Positions 53,617-63,578 of a stretch of DNA of 64,000 bases are shown in pieces; position 1 is the stretch's first letter; the number at the start of each line of letters is the position of its first letter. Where the stretch lies: assembly GCA_030704615.1 (NCBI GenBank), contig CM060733.1:66340001-66404000 (forward strand). Direction: 5' to 3'. The notes under the pieces were generated by a model. The model was given only the letters and a program-made list of their open reading frames with translations, had not been told where the DNA came from and searched no databases. Origin of the DNA: Takakia lepidozioides (Eukaryota > Streptophyta > Takakiopsida > Takakiales > Takakiaceae). A program made the position numbers and the translations under genes.

Positions 53617-54977
53617 GTGAGGATGAAGGGAAGAAAGAAGCTGCAGACATGCAGAGTAATGAAGGGACTTTGGCTGAAGTAAAATGCCAGTCCAAAGCAG
53701 AGATTACCATTGGAGAGCTATTGGCTGTGGCACCTTATTGTAGACACAGGCTGTATGAAGCAATCAATCGAATTGCCCATGTGACAGGGAACACAGACCT
53801 GAACAACAAGGTGACCAGTTATAATGTGAAGCCGGAAGGGCGAGAAACAGTCATGGACTTTGATGATTCTATGCCAGTAATCCAATTGAGAATTGGAAGC
53901 ACAGAACTAACTGATGTACTGATAGATAGAGGCTCTAGAGTGAATATCATGATAGACCAATTAAGGCAGAAGCTTGGTCTAAGTAACATGAAACCAGCCC
54001 CATTTACAGTAACAATGGCAGATCAAAGAAGTGTACAACCATTGGGATTGATAAGAGGAGTTAAGATACAAATTCAAAAGATGATCTTTATGATCACAGT
54101 AACTGTATTGAAAATGGATGAAGTCATGGAGGCTTACTCCTTATTATTGGGACGTCCGTGGCTGAAACAGGCCAGGGTATTCCATGACTGGAATTCTCAG
54201 TTACTAACTGTGCATAATGGGATGCACGAGATACAAATTACCACTAAGAAATCTAGTAGATTACCTGCTACGAGAAGACCTCGAGGGGTCAGGGAGTATG
54301 ACTGGAGGGGAGGACTTGATGAGGAGCAGGAAGCTACCCTGTTTGCTGCACACCCAGAGTGGGAGCAGGTTGCAGAGATGCAGTTGGAAGGCCTAAGTTG
54401 TTTAAAAGGTATCTGCTGTGGTGTGGTGACAACAACACCAATTGAAGGTGAAACAAGCAGTTACCCACCACATTTCTATGAAGAAAGAGAAGGAGAAATG
54501 GAAATCCTAGAGGAACCAGCCACTGTGAGTTTACAGGATGAAGTGGTGACTGGTTGGACAATCACAGCTGATGAGCAGGTGAGAGAAGTGAATGTGGGAA
54601 CTGAAGATGAACCAAGGATGGTGAAGGTAGGGGCTGATTTGGAGCCAGAATTCTTTGAGGAAGCTAAGAGTTTGTTCATCAAATACAGAGATGTATTTGC
54701 TTGGAGCTACGAGGATCTAAAAGGGATACCACCTGAGATCTGTCAGCATAAGATTGAACTGGAACCAGGGTCAGTACCAATCAAACAGGCAAGGTACAGA
54801 ATGAATCCCAACTATGCACAGAAGGTTGGAGAAGAGATCAAGAAGTTGGCTGAGGCTAAGTTTATATACCCGATAGAGTATACAACTTGGTTGTCACCCA
54901 TTGTGATCGTTCCCAAGAAGAATGGTAAACTGAGAGTTTGTGTGAACTATAAGAAGTTGAATGCTTGCACGAAGAAA
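53613..54977 (+). pseudogene. Protease and RT start of the third Ty3 element
   Basis: Protease: LTDVLIDRGSRVNIMIDQL, where the usual motif is DGGSG; both Gly-to-Arg changes are G-to-A. Then LLLGRPWLKQARVFHDW. RT start: FAWSYEDLKGIPPEICQHKI, ARYRMNPNYAQKVGEEIKKL, SPIVIVPKKNGKLRVCVNYK, ending at KKD where copy Y begins. No palm motif remains. Confidence 0.82.
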
Positions 54978-55420
54978 GATCCTGTCAAGTTAAATAAGCA
55001 CAGTGTGAAAACGACTAGAATAAAGCTAGTTATTTGTACTTAACACTTGGATTTAGATCAAGTGTTAAGTCAGGTGTCAAGTTTAGTTTGACACCTGAAC
55101 CGTCTTATCTTCACGAGAGCGGCAGTCGCGCAGCTCATCTCTCTCGAGTTGAGCCTGCGCGACCGAGCTCTTGCATCGTTTAGGACTGAGTGTGCTTATG
55201 ATGGGAGTATAGGTTGTTGTGGGGTGGAGTCCCCATAGCTTGGGGTGCCCCTGGCTCGACTTCTGTTTTAACGAGTGATAGCGATGGATTTCATGTTGTT
55301 TCTGGTGTGAATAGTGTGTCTCTTAGCTTGTTCTATCACTCGAGAGAGATGCTCTCTTACCTGTGAGTGCAAGGTAGGAGTTGAGGGTTAGCACTTGCAA
55401 GATTACCTGTGTGTAAGTAG
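54978..55420 (+). mobile_element. Structured repeat copy Y
   Basis: Starts TGTCAAGTTA within the Ty3 RT. Hairpins in order: TAACACTTG/CAAGTGTTA, CAGGTGTCAA/TTGACACCTG, box TTATCTTCACG, GTCGCGCAG-CTCA / TGAG-C-CTGCGCGAC, CCCC/GGGG, GAGTGATA (55273-55280) with TATCACTC (55334-55341), and GAGAG/CTCTC. The order and the inner loop are shared with copy X, while arm sequences differ in a compensating way. The 3' end is unresolved. Confidence 0.65.
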
Positions 55421-55439
55421 TGCTTAGTTTGAGAAGCAT

Positions 55440-55600
55440 ATCATTGAATGTGACCACAAGATTCAGCGTGCCCTGAAACGCCTGGAGGATGACGATGCCG
55501 GAGCCGCCACTGTTATTGCAGTCGCTGAAGCTACCAAGTCACTAGAGGCTTTGGAGTACACAAGGAGAGACTTAAAAATGCAGCAGCAATGCTAGTTGGC
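55440..55600 (+). other. Coding-like fragment of unknown gene
   Basis: One frame reads HKIQRALKRLEDDDAGAATV, then EATKSLEALEYTRRDLKMQQ and a stop. It is helical and looks like a real exon but I do not recognise it. It could belong to the element that starts at copy Y. Confidence 0.3.
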
Positions 55601-56298
55601 ACCTATGCGTGATCCTTGAAGCTGGATGATCGTTTCCCCAGTAAGCTTATAGAGGAGCCTGCTGTTGCAATTGTTTCTTGTATTGGGGTCGGTCTTGGAC
55701 CAAAATTTAGCTTCAGCTTCTTTGTCAATCATTTGCTTCGATCATGCGAGAGCGCCATGCAGCGGGTTAAGGGGCAGGGCTATGGAGCAGAAAAGCGGCA
55801 TCCTCTTCGCAATGCGCAGAGGACGGAGTTCCGTGCATATGGTTGCTGTGGAGCCTCACCAACAACAAAACTTTGCGCTTTCCGTTCTTGGGGTTGTTGC
55901 ATTGTATGCGCCCTAGGATCCGGGCTTGGAATTGTCTTCTGACCAATTCAGCAAAAACGAACGACGAATGTACTCTAGCCAAAAAGCAAGTTAGACAACG
56001 CCGATAACTAGTATACCTGGCACGTAGGTCAACGCTGGAGCAGGTTGATTTCAAGATCCTTCACAAAGGAAGCTCTACCGTGCAGCATGGAGCAGCGCTG
56101 GCATGAGTTGGATAACCGCAGTTCGCAAGGGAGGGGCTGGCAAGCTGTGAACGCTGATATCTGCACTACCACAACGTCCCTAGGATGAATACAAAGTGCC
56201 TGGAGTGAAATGGATAGCTGGAGAGCTGCTCAGGCCCATACATTTTGGGAGTTAAGAGTCATATCATCTACCTTGAGGGCGGAGGCCAGGCATCGGAA
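55601..56298. other. No recognisable gene
   Basis: Short open frames only. The words GATCCTTCACAAAGG and CATGGAGCAGCGCTGGCATG near 56055-56106 resemble part of the OSB-containing 441-bp repeat. Confidence 0.3.
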
Positions 56299-56540
56299 AT
56301 GGACCACCTTGTGTGGAAGATCAAGGGCATGATGGAGCCTGTTGAGGACAACCTTGTTGCACTGACTGTCAAACCCAAGTGTGGCTGAGTGGACCAGCTT
56401 GGGTGGAAGCTGATCGCAGGCATGATGGAGCGTGTGGAGAACAACCGAGTTGCACTCACTGTCAATACTGGTTGTGGTCGACTTGGGTGGTGATCGCAGG
56501 CATGATATGAGCATGTGGAGGATGACATTGTTGCCACTCA
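56299..56540. repeat. 90-bp tandem repeat, nearly three units
   Basis: GGACCACCTTGTGTGGAAG (56299), GGACCAGCTTGGGTGGAAG (56389) and GACTTGGGTGGTGATCGCAG (56478), each followed by GGCATGAT...GAGCxTGT...GAGGACAAC. The long minus-strand frame over this region is a by-product. Confidence 0.8.
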
Positions 56541-56839
56541 AGCTGGCCCACCAACATGGAAAGAAATGTTCCAAGGTTGCAAGACTATTCTGTATTTCGA
56601 CATACCATCCATGAGCCCTGTCGGCAAAGTCTGAGACCAAAACTACTGAAATAAGGCAGTTCACTGAAGATTTTGGAGGAAGCTTTGAGCATGAGTGTAG
56701 CACAGGTACAGCTACAATCTGACAAGGAAGACAGAATAAGCTCGGGATTGGTGGCACTTCCCTGCATTGGTGGCAGCATGAAATTGTGAGCGTGGGGGTA
56801 GCATTAGAAGGAATGCTGCACTGAGAGGGAGGTGAGCAG

Positions 56840-57180
56840 GCACATGAAAAAGAGCGGGAGGCAAAGAAGACGGGGCCCATTGCAGAGCAAGGGAGCTCCC
56901 TGCTATGAGTCAGTTCTTGCCTCGTCCTGCTGCCGCTCGCTGTTGCGATCCTTCCATCACATAGCTGGGCGCCCGGGCATCTCAGAAAGGGATCTGTCAG
57001 CCGTCTCTCTCGTGTCCGCGGCGTGCAGAGGTCGGGGAACAAGAGCACATGGGAGTGCGGCCGCAAGCGAACCCGATTACGACCCGACTGAGCGCAGAAC
57101 CCCGCCATCGGAGAAGATTCACAGGCTAGTTGATGAAATTTCCAGCCTCACTCTACTTGAAGTTTCGGATCTCACAACGC
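56840..57180 (+). pseudogene. Mitochondrial ribosomal protein bL12m, N-terminal fragment
   Basis: One frame shows an arginine- and serine-rich presequence-like stretch (RSLLRSFHHIAGRP) and then PPSEKIHRLVDEISSLTLLE and VSDLTTLL, the N-terminal dimerisation helices of bacterial-type L7/L12 with an organellar extension. The C-terminal globular domain is absent; the frame goes into unrelated codons and stops at 57252-57254. It is either a first exon whose partners are outside recognition or a broken copy; I favour a broken copy. Confidence 0.55.
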
Positions 57181-57254
57181 TGTTGAACTCAAATGAAATG
57201 GAGGGGAACAGCAGGCACGTGGCCAGGCAACCTAGGAAACCATATAGAACTTAG

Positions 57255-57614
57255 GGAACCGGGAACCAGTTACCAGATATTTTGGGTGCAATTTTAAATT
57301 TTTAAATTTTTAAACCTTTTTTTTTAAAAAAAGAAAAAGAAAAGAAAAAAAAAAAAAGGCCTTTGATCTAATTTAAATGATTTAAAGCCAAATTGGTCAT
57401 ATCTTTGTCAAATGGGCTCTGTTTGACTCAGTTTTTGAGGGGATAGATGCAGAAAGGGGAAATCTGCCTATCCAGACCTGGTTTTTGTTTTTTGGACTCT
57501 GCTAAAAATCTATGGAATTTTTAGAGTGTGAGTGTGCCATGAAGGATCCACAATTTTGTTTCTAGAACCTGTGCTGGTCTATATGAGAGACAAATCTGTG
57601 GATGTCCTCCTTGT
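57255..57614. other. A/T-rich low-complexity DNA
   Basis: AAATTTTTAAATTTTTAAAC and A-rich runs at 57290-57360, then plain DNA up to the next reading frame. No LTR or primer-binding site is recognised. Confidence 0.4.
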
Positions 57615-58364
57615 ATGGCTGGGGGAAATGAGGACGTAATTGAAGGGCAGGTCTCTTCTCTTAGCCTGTGCACACAAGGGGACAAGATTTATGTTTCCCA
57701 AGGAACTCAGACTGATTTGAGTGGAGAACAATTGGACGAGTTGATTGCATACTGGGAGTCAGGCATTAGCAGTGGACAACAAACTGCTGTAGTTGGCGTT
57801 GAGGGCCTCAATATTGCCTTGGACAGTCAGAACTCCGTTGGAGCCAGTAGTTCTGCAGCTGTAGGTGACATACCAAAGTGGGTGAAAGCTAGGCTTGGAA
57901 CACAGCCAAAGACAGCCCCGGGGACCAAGGTGTTCAGCCACAAGGCCGTGGTGTACTGGAGCAGAGGAGCAGGAGCTACACAAGTTTGTGCAATCAGACA
58001 TGGTTGCAGCCGGACACACTCTGCACAAGGCAACCACGAGTGGGGGTTCATTAGCAATGACAAGTTTGTTTTGCTTGAAGGAGATACAGTCATTCGCAAC
58101 GAGGACACCCGCAACCGTCTCAAAGCTTTCGAGTTGAGAGACTATCAGACCCTACCTTTGTTTTCTTTAGTGTTCAGTGAGCGGGAGATAGGGGAGTATT
58201 GCTTTGTCTCTACCTGGCAGAAAGAGGAGGAGGGTTGGTTAGAGCGAGCTACTGTAGCTTGGGACAAGGTTAGTGGCAGGTTTATGGACATAGATATACC
58301 TCCAACACCTTACCATCATGCAGAGCGAGGCACTTTGAGAGAAGTCTGGCAGTTGATAGTATAG
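57615..58364 (+). CDS. Unknown 249-residue protein upstream of a Ty3 gag
   Basis: Open frame from ATG 57615 to TAG 58362-58364 with coherent protein-like composition: MAGGNEDVIEGQVSSLSLCT, YVSQGTQTDLSGEQLDELIA, WGFISNDKFVLLEGDTVIRN, FSLVFSEREIGEYCFVSTWQ, ERATVAWDKVSGRFMDIDIP. No family is recognised. It lies in the same direction as the gag at 58884, 520 bp upstream, so it may be an additional 5' gene of the methyltransferase Ty3 element or a neighbour. Lack of stops in an otherwise decayed area suggests it is recent or constrained. Confidence 0.5.
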   Translation: MAGGNEDVIEGQVSSLSLCTQGDKIYVSQGTQTDLSGEQLDELIAYWESGISSGQQTAVVGVEGLNIALDSQNSVGASSSAAVGDIPKWVKARLGTQPKTAPGTKVFSHKAVVYWSRGAGATQVCAIRHGCSRTHSAQGNHEWGFISNDKFVLLEGDTVIRNEDTRNRLKAFELRDYQTLPLFSLVFSEREIGEYCFVSTWQKEEEGWLERATVAWDKVSGRFMDIDIPPTPYHHAERGTLREVWQLIV

Positions 58365-58883
58365 ATCAGGATTAGATCTTGCTTGGTCGGGCTTCTATTC
58401 TTCCTCTCCATCTCTTTACTATTTTCATTATTTTGTACTTGTAGTTGCCAAAGCCTCTCTTGGTGGAGGCCAGTCAGTCCGGGGTTTTGGGCTGGGATAT
58501 TCTGCAGGTCAGCACTGTAGATGGATTTTGGTGTGGGGGTGTTGATGTTTTGATTTCTTGTGTTTGGATCCCCCCCAACACTTGCATGCTTGACTGTGCG
58601 CCATGTTGGTTTTGTGTGGGCGCTTGCTTTCATAGGGATTAGGCCGGATTTGATCACCGGTCAATCCTAGAGTATGCTGTTGGTGGTGAGGCTGGAGTGA
58701 TGACCAGCAAGACCACTAGTGTTTCTTCTATGGTGAAACTGGGTTGATGACCAGCCAACCATAGGAGTTATTGCGGTGGATGCAGGTGCAGGTGCCCTGA
58801 GCCACTGGGATATGACCCTTAAACTGCAACAGGTGCCTACCCGTGTCACTATTAGAATTAGTACTAGAGCCTTATAGTGTCAC
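58365..58883 (+). other. Leader-like DNA before gag
   Basis: GATGACCAGC words recur near 58697 and 58746. No primer-binding site that I recognise. Confidence 0.3.
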
Positions 58884-60211
58884 GTGGGGGAGGTGCACAT
58901 TGTGAGTGTCATCACGGAGTTACCCAAGGGTTTTGAGGGGAGTACGGCTACAAGCAGTAACAGTGAGAGTGGGTTCACCAGACGAGGTGTTCATTTTAGA
59001 CCACCTTCACCTCCACCCTCAACTAGTGCAGAGTCAGACACAGACTCAGAGGCTTCATCAACAGGTGTGCAGTTTCATTCGCCATTGTTGTGGGACGACA
59101 TGGAGGAGATGTATGGAGCTACCAAGGGGCCTCGTAGGTACTCTGGAGCTGTGGGCACAATTGAGCTGGATGACTTTATCCAGGAGTTCGACAGCTGGTG
59201 TGATTTGCAACAAATGCGTACTCCACAACTATTCACCCCATTCATGGCGTGGAAGGGACTGTTCCAGCATTTGGAAGGCCCACCTATGGACGATTACCAC
59301 GAGTTCAGGCGAGGACATGAAGCAGAGATTGAGGAGTGGAGGATGTATTGGTCACCTAACTACGTCTCCATTACTCGAGGCACGACGCGACCAGTAGCTG
59401 CATCAGTACCAATATCTCCCACTACCAGCACTAGTAGTGGAACAAGTAGTGCCGATACTTCTGTAGGTGGTACCAGTTCAAAAGGTGCTACTACTCCTCC
59501 TGCCACGACTACAACACATGTGCCTAGATTCAACCCGGTGGTGGAGTTCTTCCAGGAGTTACAGAGGAACTACCAAGGTGTACGGACAGAGAAGCTGCGA
59601 AGTTTGCAAGACTTCCAGCGCAAACCCAGTGAGAGCCTGCGAGAGGCGTACACTCGTATGAGGCGCTTGATAAGTGTGACCCAAGGGGTTACTGAAGCTC
59701 AGGCAATCCAATTTTGGTATGGAATTTTGGACAAGGAGCTCAAGAGAAGGGTGCGAGATGCAACCCTGTTACAAGCAGCCCAACCCACATTAGCAGATGT
59801 GTTTCTGCTAGCTGAGCGGATTGAGCTCAACATGGTGGAGGAGCGAGTTGTTACCATTGGATTTGGCAAGGACATGCCTGCACGAGGCGCAGCTGCCAGC
59901 CCACAGGCACAAGAAACTGCCCAACAGCGTGGTCAGGGGGGCAAGGTTGCCCAGCCCAAGTTCCATGGAGCTTACAGGGGACCTCAGGTGCAGAGGCCCG
60001 TGGCATCTTTTGCAGGCTAACAGCAACCAGAGGTGATATGTTGGACATGTGGAGGACCCCATGTCAAAAGAGATTGCCCAGAGAGTGGCAGAAGGCCGGT
60101 ACAAGCACAGCCTGCACAGTTGCAAGTGTGGGCATTGTGGCAAGTATGGGCATGGAGATGCCCAGTGTTATGACTTGCATCCTGAGTTGCGCCCAGGCCA
60201 GTTCTAAGGGA
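58884..60211 (+). pseudogene. Gag of the methyltransferase-type Ty3 element
   Basis: Open to TAA at 60018-60020 (no ATG until 59100; GTG at 58884 is only a frame limit). The capsid part contains YSGAVGTIELDDFIQEFDSW, FFQELQRNYQGVRTEKLRSL, FQRKPSESLREAYTRMRRL and TLADVFLLAERIELNMVEE (Retrotrans_gag-like). After the stop the same region carries two CCHC knuckles, CWTCGGPHVKRDC (60040-60078) and CGHCGKYGHGDAQC (60127-60170), in shifted frames. Confidence 0.8.
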
Positions 60212-60333
60212 ACAATGGTGGCTGGGGGCAAGGTGGACCAGCCCAGAGAGGACGAGGTGGTCGGGCACGAGGTGCAAGCCAAGGGTAAGCTCAACATGGC
60301 CAAGGACGCGGAGGTCAGGGTGTTGACCAAGGC

Positions 60334-61793
60334 ATGGCCAACCGGCTTCAGCAGCTAGAGCAGAGGCTCGTTGCCATGGCTACAGCTCAGGCGGTACCGG
60401 CTCCCAGACGGGATGGTCCACCTCCTGCGCCTGAGAGAGGAGATATGGGAGGCATGGGATTTATGTGCGGAGCAGCACTACCACTAGTGCAGGTGGAGTC
60501 TGCTGCAGCCGTGACTCGAGGAGCAGCACGAGTTCCTGAGCCACGAGGTGCAAAGGTGGAATTGGATCCACAGCGTGGGGAGGCAAGCCGTCAGGCGAGG
60601 CTTCCTCAGTCATTCACATTGGCGGACACTGTGTCGACACCATCCATGGCACCTAGTTCTCGCCCAACTGTTACCGAGGCGGAGGTTACTATGCCATTGG
60701 GGAGAGCTACACGTGCAGCACTGACACCTGCTACCAAGGCTAGTGCAGCCGGTGTGTTATTGGGGGCAGCCACCTCTGTGTGTCAAGCCCCACTGTTCTC
60801 GGCAACCATGATTGCGACGCCGGGGGAAAGGCCAGCTGCAGTGTTCAGACTAGCAGCAACACTCTGTGAGAGTGGGGATGTCACTTCATCTTCTGCGGAG
60901 TTACTGGAAGGTGTAGTGGCAGAGGGATCCTCAGATTTGAGGGTCGAGACTGCCACGGCTGCACCATGGCAAGCTGCAGCTGCCAGGTTGACGAAGCTGC
61001 CAGCTAGGCCAGCCTTTGAGCGCGCCATGGTGACACCTGGAGTTGTCTTGTTAGACATCCAGGATGACATTTTCTCTTTGAGTGGACCGGCAGGCAAGAA
61101 GTACCGGCCACTGCGGGTCTTGTTGGACTCGGGAGCTCAGCCACTGATGTTGGGCAGAGCTGCTATTGCAGGTTTGGGCCTCATGGAGGCGGATATGGAG
61201 CCTTGTCCTTTCCAGATACAGACATCTCTGGGAGGATCAGAGTAGGCTCGGGGCATGACACAGCATGAGTTGGCCATTGGACTACAAGCAGATCATCCTG
61301 TAGATGGCTCAGTGATGCGAGCCAAGGCCATTGTGACAGACGCGGTCTCTTACGATGTCCTCGTTGGTGGGGCAGTGTTATATCCCATGGGCTTCATCCT
61401 GGACTTTTGGGAGGAGTCAGCATCCTACAGGCCTGGATGGCAGTCAGGGGATGGTCGTCGTGCACAACTCCCTGTGACATTCATTGGGGGTATTGCGGCT
61501 GCCCAACGGGGCAAGATGCCAACACTAGCCGCCTTTACAGCTGCAGTTAGTTGGCCTGGAGAGTTGCTGGAAGGCAATGCCCATGTAGAAGATGTGCCAC
61601 CTCCAGCAGAGCAGGATGACATGCATGGTATGGCGGAGTTGCCTGCCATGGTTGCTCACACTCCATTGTGGGGTACGAGCAAGGATTTGCAGCAGGTTGC
61701 TGATCGACGGGTGCAACAAGCCTGGGTAGAGGCTTTTGTACCGTCAGGAGAGGAGGAGAGTGCGGGTATTGCACCAGGACCACCTCAGTTGTC
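60334..61793 (+). pseudogene. Protease region of the second methyltransferase-type Ty3 copy
   Basis: Low-complexity linker, then PLRVLLDSGAQPLMLGRAAI with the LDSGA active site, TAG at 61243-61245 (Q position in the sister), and SYDVLVGGAVLYPMGFILDF in the unshifted frame. Truncated by element C. Confidence 0.82.
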
Positions 61794-61839
61794 GGGGAGG
61801 GGGGAGAGGCCGGTACCTGGTCGTCATATTTCAACCCCC

Positions 61840-62760
61840 GGACGGAAATTCGGCACCGAATATCCAACAGAGCGGCGGAGAGGCCGGCACCTCTCCGACA
61901 GAGACCATCCCCCGGATGGAAATTCGGCGCCGAATTTCCATCGGGGCCCCCTCAAAGGAAGTCGTAAAAAAATCCCAGAATGGAAAAACGGCGGCGAATT
62001 TCCGTCCGAGGCTGTTCCGAGTTGCCTCTAGCAGTCAAGGATTCCAAGAAAAACGTGTCTACAAGTGCACTTCAGCCACAAAACAAACAGTTAGGTTTGT
62101 TTTTCTCCGAAAAATCAATCGGACACGCTCAGAATTACCTGCAGGAAGGTAATTCAGCGCTTCGAAATACCTGGCAAATGGAAATTCGGCGCCGAATATC
62201 CATACGCCAGCGATCCGACTTACCTGCTGGATGGAAATTCGGCGCCGGATTTCCATCCATCCGGGATTCGAATTACCTGCAGGATGGAAATTCGGCGCCG
62301 GATCTCCATCCATCCGCTCTCCGACCAACCTTGCGGATGGAAATCCAACGCCGGATTTCCATCCATCCGCCTGCGTGAGGGAAATTTCGCGCGCCGCCCT
62401 ACCTGCGCGGATGGAAATCCGGCGCCGGATTTCCATCCATCCGCCTCCGAATTACCTGTGTGAGGGAAATTTCGCGCGCCGCCCTACCTGTGCAGATGGA
62501 AATCCGGCGACGGAATCCGTCTCCAAATTACCTGCGTGAGGGAAATTTCGCGCGCCGCCCTGTGCGGATGGAAATCCGGTGCCGGATTTCCATCCATCCG
62601 CCTCCGAATTACCTGCGTGAGGGAAATTTCGCGCGCCGCCCTACCTTGCAGGATGGAAATTCGGCGCTGAATTTCCATCCTGCTGCGCTCCGAATTACCT
62701 GCAGGATGGAAATCCGGCGCCGGATTTCCATCCTGCAGCGCTCCGAATTACCTCTACGTT
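61840..62760. repeat. Palindrome array of element C
   Basis: About a dozen copies of arm GGATGGAAATTCGG or GGATGGAAATCCGG, centre CG, and inverse arm, for example near 61916, 62175, 62232, 62282, 62408, 62567, 62650 and 62703. They alternate with GCGTGAGGGAAATTTCGCGC and GAATTACCTGC. Confidence 0.94.
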
Positions 62761-63177
62761 GGAAATTCCGGGCCGAGTTCCGTCGTTTTTCATCCGACAT
62801 GGAGGGCTTCATCCGACATTTAATTGCGCAGTTGGGCAATAAATGTCGACCGCCATCCGTTTTCATTCGGGCTGGCGACACATGGCTTCCTGGATACGTA
62901 CCATAAATCTGATGCTAATCTTGGCTTAACATGCTATTCAAGGCATGTACCCCAAAAACGGAGATCTTTTTCCATTTTGGCTGGGACTTATGCCGCCTGA
63001 AGGGCGTGGCTCTCCTGAGAGAGACCTCACATCCAGACCGCGGCGGAAATTGAAAGCTCTGTACTACGGACGACGGCCAATCTCTCGCATGGCCAAACTG
63101 AAGCTCCAGCAGGAGATTCCAGTGTCTTGCTCACAACCCGCGCCAACTGAAGCCGAGTACTCTCAGGCAAGCCACTT

Positions 63178-63245
63178 CTGCTTTCGCTTTGTTCGATTTC
63201 GCTTTTGCTTTCGCTTTCGCTTTCGCTTTGTTGCCTCGCTTTGTT
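63178..63245 (+). repeat. GCTTTT/GCTTTC hexamer tract in element C
   Basis: Counterpart of 12140-12200. Confidence 0.85.
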
Positions 63246-63578
63246 TTTGCATCTTCATCCTGGCTTCGCTGGATGAGTGAACCTTAGATAGTTGAGTGAA
63301 CCTTAGATTGTTTGCAATGCGTGTGCAAATCTGGCAGCTCTGGAGAAGGCTGCTTGTGCAAGTCATTCTCAGGCAATGGTTGCATTTGTTTTCATTGTTG
63401 TTGCATGGCTCTCCATACTTCCTAAACTTGTTATGTTTTCATTTTTGTTACACGATTGTTGCTATGGTGGTTGCGATGCTGGTTTTGGCACCAATGTTGG
63501 TTTTCACGATTTTGGGAATGACAGAGTGACGACGAGCCCGACACGTTGGTGGTATCATCGACTGCTGCAACTCATCGC

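Larger units (their letters stand above)
51504..54977 (+). mobile_element. Third Ty3-type element (Gag, protease, RT start), truncated at both ends
   Basis: The sequence shares no LTR with its left neighbour and is cut on the right by repeat copy Y inside RT. A 280-bp piece of its pol also occurs in the CACTA element (26516-26795). Confidence 0.82.
58884..61793 (+). mobile_element. Second copy of the methyltransferase-type Ty3 element (gag and protease)
   Basis: Protease and flanks match 47086-47957 closely. Homology stops at 61793 (CACCTCAGTTGT), just before the methyltransferase domain would begin, where element C is inserted. It supplies the gag that the first copy lacks. Confidence 0.87.

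Noticed and set aside
56230-57108. 292-codon open frame on the minus strand
   Set aside because: It covers 90-bp tandem repeats and the opposite strand of the bL12m fragment; composition is not protein-like and no motif is seen.
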